From contig NC_064651.1 in assembly GCF_001723175.1 (NCBI RefSeq), positions 744,001 to 808,000 on the forward strand: 64,000 nt of DNA. The letters are read 5' to 3'. The stretch's first letter is position 1; every line of letters starts with the position of its first letter. A program made the translations under genes and the position numbers. Below, one piece after another: positions 35,535-46,223 of the stretch. Origin of the DNA: Penicillium oxalicum (lineage: Eukaryota > Ascomycota > Eurotiomycetes > Eurotiales > Aspergillaceae). The notes beneath the pieces were generated by a model. That model saw only the letters and a list, made by a program, of their open reading frames with translations. It did not search any database and was not told where the DNA came from.

Positions 35535-38500
35535 CTATAGCTGGACTCGGGGAGTACCAGTGATAGATGGCAGCAATACTATCCCAAGATGAAGTACTCG
35601 TGCAGAGATGTCTTACCCATTGAAGAGGTGCCCGGAGGTGGTGCTGTAGTACCGCATGTTTCGTCAAGAATCTTGGCGCCCTCGCAGAAGCGTGAGGCCA
35701 TCACCAAATTACGTTTTCTGAAACCCCTCCCAAATCCAGACATATTTATAATATGCTAATGATTTTTTTTTCTTTCCATGCAAAAGCGAAACCAAACTAA
35801 AACATGAAGCATGTGCTGTATACATGATACCGGCCAGATAAGTGTACAATACACGGGCAAATGTACGTTTGTAGACCTATTCCTCAGAGAATAGACTTAT
35901 GAAATGGTTATTTATGAGAAAATCTTCACTCCAATCCCTGATATGCGGTGATAGCAATGTCGGTGATTCTCGGGGGGAACTTTACACTCTAGTACCGATT
36001 CCCAATATGGTTACAGATTCAAATCCGATCTTGATTTCGTGTCGCATGCTGTCCATGCGGGAGACTACAGCAAGAGCCACAGCGTCCAGCGTCCAGCTTC
36101 CAACAGCGGCCCAACTCGCCCGAGTCCGAATGGTAAAACAAGAAGTGGGGCGGAGTCATGATCGCCCTGCACGAATGCCATCATTTGCTTGGCGCTGATC
36201 ATCTCCGTCGCAATGCCTATCATTCATTATTCTCCTGATCAAGGAGTATCTGTGTTGTCTTGGCAGTGGCCGCTGGTTGCTGCTGCTGGCCGTGGATAGT
36301 TTGGGCGGGCGATCAATCGGCGAAAACGAAAAGAAAGGTCGTACGCCAAGAGGGTCCGGAGCCTTGCTGTCCGGCCTTTGTGCAAGGCAGTGGGTGACTC
36401 GTTGCAAGGACAAGGGGCACGATCGGAATGAGATGGATGGATTGTGGCGCATTGAAATCTTAAGATGGATCATGTCCATAGATACGTGCATGGTGGGGCG
36501 GGGGACACAGCGTAATAAATGGGTTGGTGGCCATGGTCAGGAGAGCAGGTGAGACGATGGTCTTTCTACGTCTCGAGAATTCAAGACAGGATTTCAGGTA
36601 GTCAAGTATCAATGGAGCAGTCGTTCCTCCACAGGGTGCCCGTCAAGGATGTTCTCCAACCAAGTGAGTGGCATCTGCGCAGTGTAGGTTCACTAGGTTG
36701 TCTCCAGTCAGATATAGATCTAATCCTCTGTGTCAGCGACGGCGCAGGACTTGGCCAACTGATTCAAGGATTGATGCAGGCTCAAAGTCAAATGTGTCAG
36801 GCTAGCGATGCGTCGTGGAAGGAAGCAATGGAAGTAGAGTTCATTAGCCCGAAGCTTTAAATGAGGTACCCTGTCTGAGAGTCTCCTACCTACTACCTTG
36901 ATGAACGAATTGTGCATATTGCACATACAGTGTTTGCTCACAGGTTCTCATCTCTGATCAATCTCCAACAACGTTTAAAAACGGGTGGCTGTGTTTGATC
37001 TATAGCTTTTTCATCCAAAGTTCCAGCGTCTCCAGACCACCAACAGTGCACAATTCTATACAAGCAGGTGTGGCCCACTCATCTGGAGTGGGGTACATTT
37101 AACTTGAGACTGCGAACCTAGAGACACGCCATTAGAGTAGCAAAAAGGGCCAAAAAGGAGAAAAAAAAAGGGGGAGTAGGTGGTTGGTCCACAGATTAGG
37201 GGGCCTACACGGACATCCGCGTGATCGAGTGGAACGAGTGGAGAGCAGAAAAGGATTTACTGTCAAATTTCAAAATAATCAAGAAGATGCGGATGACTTT
37301 GAATCGTCAGGCCGAGCCTAGTCCTGTCCCGCAGTCTCGTTCGGGAGTTATGCCGACCCCGAGGAATGCAACAGACAAAGTGGACGCGGGATCTGCCCAG
37401 GATGTAGTGGAGAATTCTTTAGGCTAAATGAGCACCGGCAATAGGTGTTGTTTGGCTCTTGTCTCTCCGGACTTGCACTTACCGTGCGAGGGTGTTTACT
37501 GTTGACTGCATGAATAGACGCGAATGCGGCTGGAATTTTGAATCAACGTGTTGCAAAGGACTAGGGAATCGACTTTATGGAAAGGGTTGGAAAAAAGAAG
37601 CGATTCCCAATGAGCTACCTGTCAGCGACTGGTGACTGAGCACGTGTGTACTGGTATCGAATATTCATTGCTCACTGGTCCAGCAGGCATGGACATAATA
37701 CTGTTCCGAGTTTGCAATGGACAGTGGTGTACATTGGGAATACTTACGTATACCTCCAGCGGCAAGGAGAAATCAACATGAACCCAAGTATCTTGGCCCC
37801 CCACTGCCAAGTCTTCCCGAGTACCCCCTTGTAGTCTTGGTGACCCCTTACGCCAGCTCGCATCTGGTCGAGATAAGCGGTACTGGATGGAGGGGGAAGG
37901 GATGTACTACTGTAAGTATGCAGTGATGCACAGTCAATATGCCCGGTCGACACATGCTTTTAATACTAGAGGACGAGTCCAGACGACGGCGTGGTACTGC
38001 ATGGCCATGTTGTATGCTATGCAAGCTAGAGTCTAATAAAAGTCATCCGCCCCATCTGCATGGTCAGACAGAGGGAACAAGAATAGAGACTTGGGTGGAC
38101 TATGGTGAAAATTTCGGGCTCGAAGCTTGTACAAGCATATGCTCTCCTCTTTCCGATTGGATCCTTGACCACAACCATATTCATCGTGACCTGTCTTTCT
38201 CAAGTCGTTCTGGTTTGGCGTATCGCGCATAGCGCATACTGCCCGCCATGAGCTTCTCCAGCCCGAGGATCAATGCAGCCGAGCCTCGACCATGACGCAT
38301 CACTTTCGAGATCGCCCAGAAAGTTCATCACAGATAGACGCGCAACCTTTTCTTCACCGACATCTGGATCACGACGTGGGACGACAGTGCCGAGTGGTTG
38401 ACCATGCGGCCAAGATGGTCAACAGGTCAGCGTAACGGGATCTCCCATGCAGAGTACTTGCGCTGCCACCTTAAAACTCGTACTGCAGTACGGCAGTTAC

Positions 38501-38598
38501 TTGGAAGACCGGATGTCTATTCAATGCCTTGTCTTATCGCCGCTCCGTTCCCCATTTGGGGGCTCTTATCGCGCGTTACTCAATCGAATAACCAATCG

Positions 38599-38613
38599 CC
38601 CCCCCCCCCCCCC
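38599..38613. repeat. Poly-C run of 15
   Basis: Fifteen C, followed shortly by a G-rich run (about 38631-38638), in non-coding DNA. Confidence 0.9.
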
Positions 38614-39376
38614 ATCCCTTTTGATATTTTGGGGGGGGTTCGATACTGTCTCCACCTCCTTCGACAACGATGCATCTGCATCTGGTCATGATGAAAGTGA
38701 CGGGTTCTCCATTCTTCATGCTGCCTCGCTGCGGAGGATCTCACCCATCTCCGTCTCGAGAGTTGGTCGGCCCATTTTCTCACCACTCCACCCCGGATTC
38801 GAATTTCCGTCTCCACCGGAGTCTTCGTGGGTCCGTCGCCTTTTCCCCAGTGTCTCCATTGAGCATCCACTCAATTGCCTTTTTTGCGATGATTGCCGGA
38901 TGGCGGGAGGAGGTTTATTCTTTTTTGGTTTAACTTGAATATTATTTGTCCCCCAAAATGTAGGATCTTTTTTTTTATTTGATTCCATTTCGTCTGCAGA
39001 TCGATTGGCTGGCCTCCCCTCTCTCCTCTGGTCTTACGGTGACCCAATCCGGCCATGTTCCAACGTACTGTGCCCATCGTGGATTTATATTACTTCAACC
39101 CGCCTGACGCCAGCGATCATTCCGTCTGGCCATTTTCCCGTTCTTATCAATACTTCTTCCTCAGCAACGTGGGTTGATCAGCTCCATTTGTTCCTTTCCC
39201 GCACGACGTAATCGAGGTGGATCCCATCTGATCATTGAGACGTGGTACAATCATCCCATCGAGGACCATCGATTCGGTCATTGTGGCTCCCCCATCCCCA
39301 CGGCCTCCAATGTCCAAGAGCGTCTGAGAAAGATAAACGTTCCCTGTGCTCTCCGTTTCCTATTAAAAAATTGACC

Positions 39377-41433
39377 ATGTCCCACGATCTGTGGATCTCT
39401 CTGGCTTCCGCAATTCATCCCTCCCCCAACTCCCACACCATGCCTGCGGTGCTCCAATCGACCATTCATCTCCTTGAATCCGAGCTTGTTAAGGCGCGCG
39501 CTGCTCTCCAGGAAATCCATCCTCATGCGCCTCTTTTGCGCATCGGCGACGAGGTTGCCGTCGGCGCCATGGCCGCCTATCGCCAGCACCTCATCAGTCG
39601 CGCACCGGATTTCTACGGATCCCGTCGACTGACTCTCAAAGAAATCGGACTAGAACCGGCTGTACATGAATTGCCCATCGAACAAGTGGCGCCGGCGGAG
39701 TCAGGCACTATGGAACAACAGAGTCCCGATCCCATCACCAGGCAAGCTCCATTGGAGCAGGTTCTCTCGAATAGTCTGATCCTCGATCACATGGCGCCGT
39801 ACCTGGGAACACCTTCGCTGATGACGTTGGCTGCGACGTCGCGGCATCTCTACAAAATGATTACCAGTACTCCCTACGTGTTTAGACACCTCGATCTCAC
39901 TCGCTGCCGCGGTGCGCACTTGTCATCCCCCGCTGAGCCGGCCCCAGACGCAGATACCCAGACGGAGGATGAGGTGTACTCGGCACCGCTGCGCAAAGTC
40001 TTTGGCAGCTTGGAGAAACGATCGATCCTCCAGGATGTCCGCACGCTCGTTCTGGATGGGCTGTCCGTACCTGCAGATCTGGTGGCGGAGATCATCTCGA
40101 ATGAGCGGTTCAACGTCACTATCTTATCTATTCGCGAGTGCCAGCACCTGAACGAGCGCAAGCTAATGCAGGTTCTTCAACATGCGGTCCGGCCAACTCG
40201 GCCAGCGGGCACACCAAAAATCAAGGGCATCTATCATTTCTCACCCATGCATACCCCACCTCAGACTGCCGTGCGTCGCCAGTACCGTGACTGGTGGCAG
40301 TCACGATTAAGCCCTTCGTCCAGTTCTAGCCAAAGCTCATCCAGCACTTCTTCCGACAATGAAGAGGAAGCGTCCCAAGGCACCACGTCCACCACACAGG
40401 CCCCGGCTCAACTCCCATCCCAGCTCCAGGGGCTAGGAGATGAATGGTATCGTGCATCTGGTAAGGTGTTCAAGCACGGCCTGGCCGAGGGCTGGGCACA
40501 AACTCTCCAGAAGTGCGAAGGTCTCATCGCCTTTGACGCTGTCCTCTGTCGTGGGCCTCGTCACGACATCAATCGATACACGGCCGTGACGGAGTCCAAC
40601 CCGGCCCCCGAGGACCGGTTCCTCGGTCCCGCCATTGCGACTGTTGCGTTGGGCCCGCGCGGCTGTGATGGATGCCATAGTTCCCCCGAAGGCCCTGCAA
40701 TCTGGGGCCAGTCTCCGGATGTGCAATTCCCCCTGCTCAGCCCGATTCCGTCGCACGTGTCTCACATCGCGGCCGCCAAACGGCCCGTGGTGATTCCGAA
40801 CGAGCATCCGGTCTTGATCGCCAGATGCGCAGATTGTCTGACCAGCCGCTGGTGTCATCAGTGCAATAAGTGGTTCTGCTCGAATTGTCTTCCGCACCCA
40901 ACCCAAATGCGGACCACTCTCACGCCCCATCAGACTGCTATTCGATCCCCCCAAGTACCTCTTCGTGGCACCGCATCACTCCACGTCGAGCGAGAGGTAT
41001 GTTTCACAGATTTATTTTTCCCTTGTGCCCCCCCCCCCCTTTTTTTTTAGAGAAGAAGAAAAGGACGCCTTGCTTACTAGTCCTTCATATAGAGAATTGA
41101 ACAAGGCGTTAGCAAAGACTGCTGGGAATGCGGCCCGACAGTGAGTATTCGACTTGCAGTCGGTTTTTTTTTGTAGGTGGTATCATCTATACTAACAAAT
41201 ACTCCAGTGTGGATCATGCAAACGAAAAACGCAACGAACCTGCCAGAGTTGTCGAGGTGACTACTGCATCGAGCATAATGAGGGTTGCTCAGCGACTATG
41301 GTGAGTGAGAAATGGACATCTCTTGAAAGGAAAAACGCAATTAGTCGTCTCAAAAGTACGCCCACTGACTTGAAATCTGCAGTGCGATTGGTGCAATACA
41401 AGCTCTCGCCATCGAATGCGGCGTTTTCGCTAA
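39377..41433 (+). CDS. F-box-like protein with C-terminal cysteine-rich zinc-binding tail
   Basis: Likely ubiquitin-ligase adaptor; substrate unknown. Exons 39377-40996, 41093-41140, 41208-41300 and 41383-41433 give 603 residues. Residues about 125-170 resemble an F-box (SLILDHMAPYLGTPSLMTLAATSRHLYKMI), followed by leucine-rich segments (VRTLVLDGLSV, VTILSIRECQHLNERKLMQVLQHAV). A Ser-rich linker comes next. The C-terminal 100 residues hold many CxxC pairs: CADCLTSRWCHQCNKWFCSNC, CWECGPTCGSCKRK, CQSCRGDYCIEH, then CSATMCDWC. These appear only when three tiny exons (48, 93 and 51 nt) are joined; all introns lie between codons. The start at 39377 is chosen because upstream in-frame sequence has no protein character. 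The first intron holds a C12T9 tract. The protein resembles uncharacterised Eurotiales F-box proteins. Confidence 0.78.
41028..41048. repeat. C12T9 tract inside an intron
   Basis: Twelve C followed by nine T in the first intron of the F-box gene. It is not at the acceptor, so it is not its usual pyrimidine tract. Confidence 0.85.
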
Positions 41434-41901
41434 ATCCGGTGTGAGCTCCAAGATCCTTCTTTGTCGAGAGACCAGACTCGTCCTTGCTTCTTTTCCTGTG
41501 AATCTTCAGCGCGCAATGATACCATATGTCAATCTCCATTCAGCATCACCTTTTGAAATTCAGATATTCTCCTCTACTATTAGATCCAAGTAGTTATCTT
41601 TTGTAATCCACTGTCGTTCAGATCAGTGTCCACCCTCTCTTCTATACCTCCACGAGCTAATCGCAAAGCGTCCCGTCGATCACAAATCGCCGGGCGGGGC
41701 GGCGGAGCCTTCCAGAACGACCCGCGCTCTTCCCGCGCTCCACCTTTTTCCTTTTAGTCACCCAACTGACCGGACTCCGAGCTCAAGAGAAATCATGTCG
41801 ACCTACGTAATTCCAGACTCTATCCATCGAGGCTCGCTTCTCTTGCCTCCTCCTCCTTCTCCACCTGCGAAGTCTGTCTGATCTGCCTGTTCCTTACCAC
41901 G
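41434..41901. promoter_or_regulatory. Intergenic, promoter of UFD1-like gene
   Basis: 468 bp between two plus-strand genes. A GC-rich segment around 41690-41740 precedes a CT-rich stretch next to the start codon. No TATA box recognised. Confidence 0.45.
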
Positions 41902-44295
41902 ATGGCGGACAATCCTCCGACACTCAACTGGTCCGCCCAGCTCGCCGTCACACCTCGTCACCGTTCGCCCAAACTCCCCGGCGACAAAATCACCCTGCCG
42001 CAATCCGCACTTGAACAGCTTCTTGCTGCTGCGCCTCTCCAACCAGTGCCCGGCGTGGCGCGCAACGCTCGTATCCACACGTCCACCTTTGACCCTTTCA
42101 ATCCACACACATTTGCCGCCGAGGCGCGCGCACGGGAACAAGTTGAGGATCGGCAACAGGCGTTGCCTCACCCGCTCACCTTTCGGATCGTGAACCCGCA
42201 GAACAACCGGTTCGTGTATGCGGGTATTCGAGAGTTTTCGGCGACAGAGAATGAAGTTGTTTTGAGTACACTGCTGCGCGAGGCACTTGGGATCAATGAC
42301 GGTGGTGATGATACGAGGAGTCACGGCGCTGATGCCGGAGACGGGGACCATGAGCAGGACGTTGCAGTGCAAAGTGGTGACGAGCGTGCCGTTGTCACTG
42401 TGCACGCGAAACAATTACCCAAAGGAACCTATGTCCGACTACGGCCTCTGGAGGCAGGGTATGACCCGGAAGATTGGAAAGCGTTGTTAGAGCGGTACAT
42501 GCGGGACAATTTCACGACGCTCACAACGGGTGAGATTTTGACCGTGCCCGGGACACGGAATGAGTCTTTTCGATTCTTGCTGGACAAGGTCTATCCGGAG
42601 GGCGATGGTATCTGCGTGGTTGACACGGATCTGGAGGTGGATATTGTGGCGTTGTCTGAAGAACAGGCACGAGAGACGCTTCAGAAACGACTGGAGCGTG
42701 CTGCGCGAGCGCCGGGAACCACGGATGGCAGCTCTGTGGGAGGCACAATCAGCCTTCAAGAAGAGATTGTGGCTCAAGTAAGGCCTGGGGAGTATGTCGA
42801 CTATGAGCTCCGCGACTGGGACCGGCATGGGGCGCTGGAGATTGAGTTGGCGAGCGATGAGCCAAACGTGTACCTCTTTGCGAGTCCGCTGGGTGCCCGC
42901 CAGCAAGGACACCCGCGTGCCGATATGCATGTCTGGGGAGACTACTCGTCTGACCTCTCAAAAAAGTTTCATATTCGGCCAACTAATGTGGCTCTGGAGG
43001 GCGCCGAAGCGATCTATATCTCTGCGTATGCCAGTGCTCTCGAGTCCCACGTGGAAGCTTTGGTCTCGTCATCGTCGTCCCAACCGCTGAAATATACTTT
43101 ACGTGTGAAAGCAAGGGCAGAGGCAGAGATGGGCACAAAGGCTCAAGAAGACCTGGGACAAGAGGACCATGCACCTGGGGACGCTCAGTGCCAGAATTGT
43201 CAACAATGGGTTCCGGAGCGGACACTCGTCCTTCATGAAAACTTCTGCCTTCGCAACAACATTCTTTGCCCAAAATGCGGCAATGTCTTCCAGAAACGGT
43301 CACCCGAGTGGGCAAATCACTGGCATTGCTCTCACGACTCGTCGCACGGTAACGACGCTGTGAGTAAACAAAGCCACGACACAATATACCACACGCCACA
43401 CAACTGCCCTGATTGTGATGCGCAATTCGACGGTCTCCCCGGTCTGGCTCAGCATCGCACCACCGACTGCCCAGGAAAACTCATCCTCTGTCAATTCTGC
43501 CACCTCCTCGTTCCTCAACGGGGGGATTCCGACTCTGACTTCCATGATCCTGAAGTCGTCCTCTCGGGTCTCACCCCGCACGAACTCGTCGACGGCGGTC
43601 GAACAACAGAATGCCACCTTTGCAGCAAAATCGTGCGTCTGCGAGACATGAACACTCACCTCCGACACCACGATCTCGAACGGATCTCTCGACCACCGCC
43701 ACAAATCTGTCTGAACCAAAACTGTGGCCGCACCCTCTCCAGCGGCAGCGGAGGCAACAAATCCTTGGGTCTGTGCAGCATCTGTTTCGGCCCCTTATAC
43801 GTAGATACCTACGACCCCGAAGGCAAAGCTCTCCGCCGACGCATTGAGCGCCGCTACCTCTCCCAGTTAATGAGCGGCTGCGGCAAAGGCTGGTGTCAGA
43901 ACTCGTATTGCAAAACGGGCAAGTCCCACTTGCCATCGAACCCCGATGACTCCGGTTCCGCAGGTACGCTGAGCGTCGCGGAGATCACCGCGATCACCCG
44001 CCCGCTCGTTGACCCGATCCACGTTCATCCAGATATCCCCAACACGGCCCCCTTTTACTTTTGTACCGACGAGACGGGCCAACATCGTCGAAATTTGGCC
44101 GAGCTGGTAGCTGCACAGGGTGTTGCAGACAGCCATGACAACAGCGCCGAGCAGACGACGACGAATCCAAAAAAGACGTATGATCTTGCCTGGTGCGTTG
44201 CTGCGGCCGAGGCTGCCGGGGGAGATTTGGACAAGATGAGGGAGTGGTTGAGTAGATGGGCACCTGCCAAGGGGGAGACATCTTCCGCTTTATAA
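41902..44295 (+). CDS. UFD1-like protein with TRAF-like zinc fingers and AZUL-like domain
   Basis: Intronless, 797 residues. The N-terminal part (about 15-265) resembles the UFD1 double-psi barrel that contacts Cdc48/p97: GDKITLPQSALEQLL, HPLTFRIVNP, THVGIREF-like YAGIREFSA, LPKGTYVRLRPLEAGYDPEDWKALLERYMRDN, FTTLTTGEIL. Residues about 428-635 hold several zinc-binding pairs: CQNCQQWV...HENFC, CPKCGNVF, CPDCDAQFDGLPGLAQH, CQFCHLLVP, CHLCSKIV and CGRTL...CSICFGPLY. Residues about 640-685 (RRRIERRYLSQLMSGCGKGWCQNSYC) resemble the AZUL zinc domain of the UBE3A ubiquitin ligase, with FYFCTDE downstream. The layout suggests a Cdc48-linked ubiquitin adaptor (inference). It is much longer than canonical Ufd1 (about 310-360 residues), so it is likely a paralogue and not the core Cdc48-Npl4 partner. 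Confidence 0.85.
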   Translation: MADNPPTLNWSAQLAVTPRHRSPKLPGDKITLPQSALEQLLAAAPLQPVPGVARNARIHTSTFDPFNPHTFAAEARAREQVEDRQQALPHPLTFRIVNPQNNRFVYAGIREFSATENEVVLSTLLREALGINDGGDDTRSHGADAGDGDHEQDVAVQSGDERAVVTVHAKQLPKGTYVRLRPLEAGYDPEDWKALLERYMRDNFTTLTTGEILTVPGTRNESFRFLLDKVYPEGDGICVVDTDLEVDIVALSEEQARETLQKRLERAARAPGTTDGSSVGGTISLQEEIVAQVRPGEYVDYELRDWDRHGALEIELASDEPNVYLFASPLGARQQGHPRADMHVWGDYSSDLSKKFHIRPTNVALEGAEAIYISAYASALESHVEALVSSSSSQPLKYTLRVKARAEAEMGTKAQEDLGQEDHAPGDAQCQNCQQWVPERTLVLHENFCLRNNILCPKCGNVFQKRSPEWANHWHCSHDSSHGNDAVSKQSHDTIYHTPHNCPDCDAQFDGLPGLAQHRTTDCPGKLILCQFCHLLVPQRGDSDSDFHDPEVVLSGLTPHELVDGGRTTECHLCSKIVRLRDMNTHLRHHDLERISRPPPQICLNQNCGRTLSSGSGGNKSLGLCSICFGPLYVDTYDPEGKALRRRIERRYLSQLMSGCGKGWCQNSYCKTGKSHLPSNPDDSGSAGTLSVAEITAITRPLVDPIHVHPDIPNTAPFYFCTDETGQHRRNLAELVAAQGVADSHDNSAEQTTTNPKKTYDLAWCVAAAEAAGGDLDKMREWLSRWAPAKGETSSAL

Positions 44296-45061
44296 AGGCC
44301 TCGATATTTAGATGGGATGACTGGAGGATTTCACGTTGCATTCGTTGTCTTGTCATTGCGTTGCATTGCATTTTCTTTTTTACAGTTCTTGGTGCCACGA
44401 GACGGTGGACATGCCTTGTATAGAATAGACGAGATGGAATTCAACCAACCTTTTACACCTATAGATCCGAGATACTTCTAGCCGTAGAAACCCAATATTA
44501 GCCCCGTGAGTAGAGACTCAGCATTCTCGGCAGGCCTTCTCGACCATCCACAGATCATACTTCCATTTTTGCTTTTTTTTCCCCTTCTTTTTCCCCCTTC
44601 TTTCTACGTTAATCACCTTTTTTCGTATTCAACTCTTCCACCAATCTAAATCCCTGGGTTTTGCTCTCCATTATTTGGAAAAAAAAACATGGAAATAATG
44701 CACCGACGCTTCAGATAAGACCTCAGTAGAATCAGTGCTGGCAATGCAAAATACATGACTTGACTAAAGAAAGGTAGATCTAGAAACGTTGGATTCGAAA
44801 TGGATCAACTGAACAAAAAAACACTTTTGCACTCGGGTTTGTACCCTTTCTTTGGACTCATTCCCACCTTTCTACAGTACTAATTTTCTTGAAGATGTAC
44901 TATTGGTTTGGTGTTTTTTTCCGTTTCGTGTCGTTCTTCTTCGTCTGCTTCTCCTCCTTCTTCTTGACCCATTTCCTCCCATTTCCTCCTCGTGCCAAGT
45001 GTCAGGCCATGAAAAACCTAAGTAGAAGGGGGAAAAAAGAGTTCTCTCATCAGTTCTTCCA
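44296..45061. other. Intergenic, convergent 3' ends
   Basis: Between the UFD1-like gene (plus) and the YIP1-family gene (minus). T-rich runs near 44573-44625. No gene recognised. Confidence 0.5.
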
Positions 45062-46223
45062 TCACACAGCTCCCGTCTTGGCCGCCAATGATCCAGTTCC
45101 CCTAGATGAAAAGATGCCCATGATCCCAAAAACCACGTAGAACAAGGCCAACGGATACGCCACCAATCCGCGCATGCCACTCATTCGAGCCACGGCACAA
45201 AACATCCCCGACGAGCTATATGTGCACCAGCCCACCGCTGCCGTGTGTCAAAAGGTACCCGAACAGGGTATCCATGGGGATCAGAATCCCCACCAAGGCC
45301 GTCAAGACTAGTGGCAAGAAGCAATAGCCCAGGACGCTTGCGGAGCGAGGGAACGTCAGGGTTGCAGAGAAATGGCCTGCCGCACCGCCAACCCCGCCGA
45401 GCCGCCCGAGGCGACGATACACCGAGATGGGGTTTGTGGTGCGGAGAGTAGTTGGCGGCAGGATGATCGGCGGCGGCGCTGGCGGCAGAGACGGCATCGA
45501 GGGCGGGCGACATGAGACTGAGGATCAAGTGCAGGGCGACGGTGCCGAAGACAGCGACGCCATAAATATATCCGTAGAAGACTTTGCCGGAGAGAAGCAA
45601 AAAGGTGCCGTAGAGCACGATGTAGAGGAGGGCGCCGTAGAGGTCGCTGTCGTCCATGAGATGTCGATCGATTGAGGCAAAGGGGTTGAGAACGGTCAAG
45701 GTCTAGTACACACGCGCGCGGAAAGAGAGAGAAGCCACGAGTTAGATAAATCATGTCAATTTGCAACATGTTCCTCCCTCCCCCCCTCCTCTCCTCCGTC
45801 GACTACCTCCCCAATATCCTTTCGACGATACCGAAAAGCAAAGAGAAAAGAAAGAGGGTCTCTCACCTTTGTCCGAATATGTTCAAAATTCACCCCCAAT
45901 TCCTCCAATAACGGCGGCTCACCATCATACCCTTCTGTCCCAAACGCCGCCAACCATCCCGTTCGCAAACCGCCCTGTTCCCCCATCCTCCCACTGACTC
46001 CGGCCGCTGGACCTCCGAATCCGCCATACCCACCGCCGACGGGGTAAGACTGCGCTGCGGAACCGGGCGCACCTCCGAAGCCGGCGCCGTACGAGGCTTG
46101 TGAGTGTGTCGTGTGGCCGGAGACTGTGGAATAGGATGAGGGGAAGAACTGGAGGTTTTGGGCGCTGCCTTGCGGCGCGTACCCTTGAGGGGATTGTTGT
46201 GGGTTGGGGTAGTATTGAGCCAT
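45062..46223 (-). pseudogene. YIP1: YIP1-family Golgi membrane protein, with an apparent +1 frameshift near 45243-45248
   Basis: YIP1 proteins are multi-pass Golgi/ER proteins that bind Ypt/Rab GTPases. Exon 1 (46223-45867) encodes a Gly/Gln/Pro-rich N-terminus ending LLEELGVNFEHIRTK. Exon 2 (45702-45423) gives TLTVLNPFASIDRHLMDDSDLYGALLYIVLYGTFLLLSGKVFYGYIYG. A 46-nt intron (45422-45377, GTGTAT donor, CAG acceptor) is needed to reach SATLTFPRSASVLGYCFLPLVLTALVGILIPMDTLFGYLL. After that the frame runs into a stop at THGSGGLVHI. The expected continuation AAVGWCTYSSSGMFCAVARMSGMRG...LFYVVFGIMGIFSSRG is present in the next frame to a stop at 45062. Removing one base from the ACACAC run restores it. 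No intron of plausible length fits. It may be a sequencing error or a real lesion; conserved residues on both sides favour error or very recent damage. Confidence 0.75.

Larger units (their letters stand above)
33342..39376. other. 6 kb gene-poor region
   Basis: No protein-coding gene, tRNA, rRNA or intact transposon is recognised over about 6 kb, against a gene every 2-3 kb elsewhere. The left part (33.6-36 kb) includes AT-rich segments (for example 34910-35330). It contains a GC-rich 8-bp hairpin (35515-35534), a 15-C run (38599-38613) and several scattered ACTCCGT strings. Open frames are short and match no family I know. It could be a decayed mobile-element site, hold non-coding RNA genes, or be a long promoter for the F-box gene at 39377. 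Confidence 0.5.

Noticed and set aside
35990..36040. GATTCAAATCC string resembling a tRNA B box
   Set aside because: No A box or acceptor-stem pairing found at the right distance, so not called as a tRNA.
38398..38938. Open frames spanning the poly-C run in the gene-poor region
   Set aside because: Pro/Ser-rich readings created by the C and G runs; no protein family visible.
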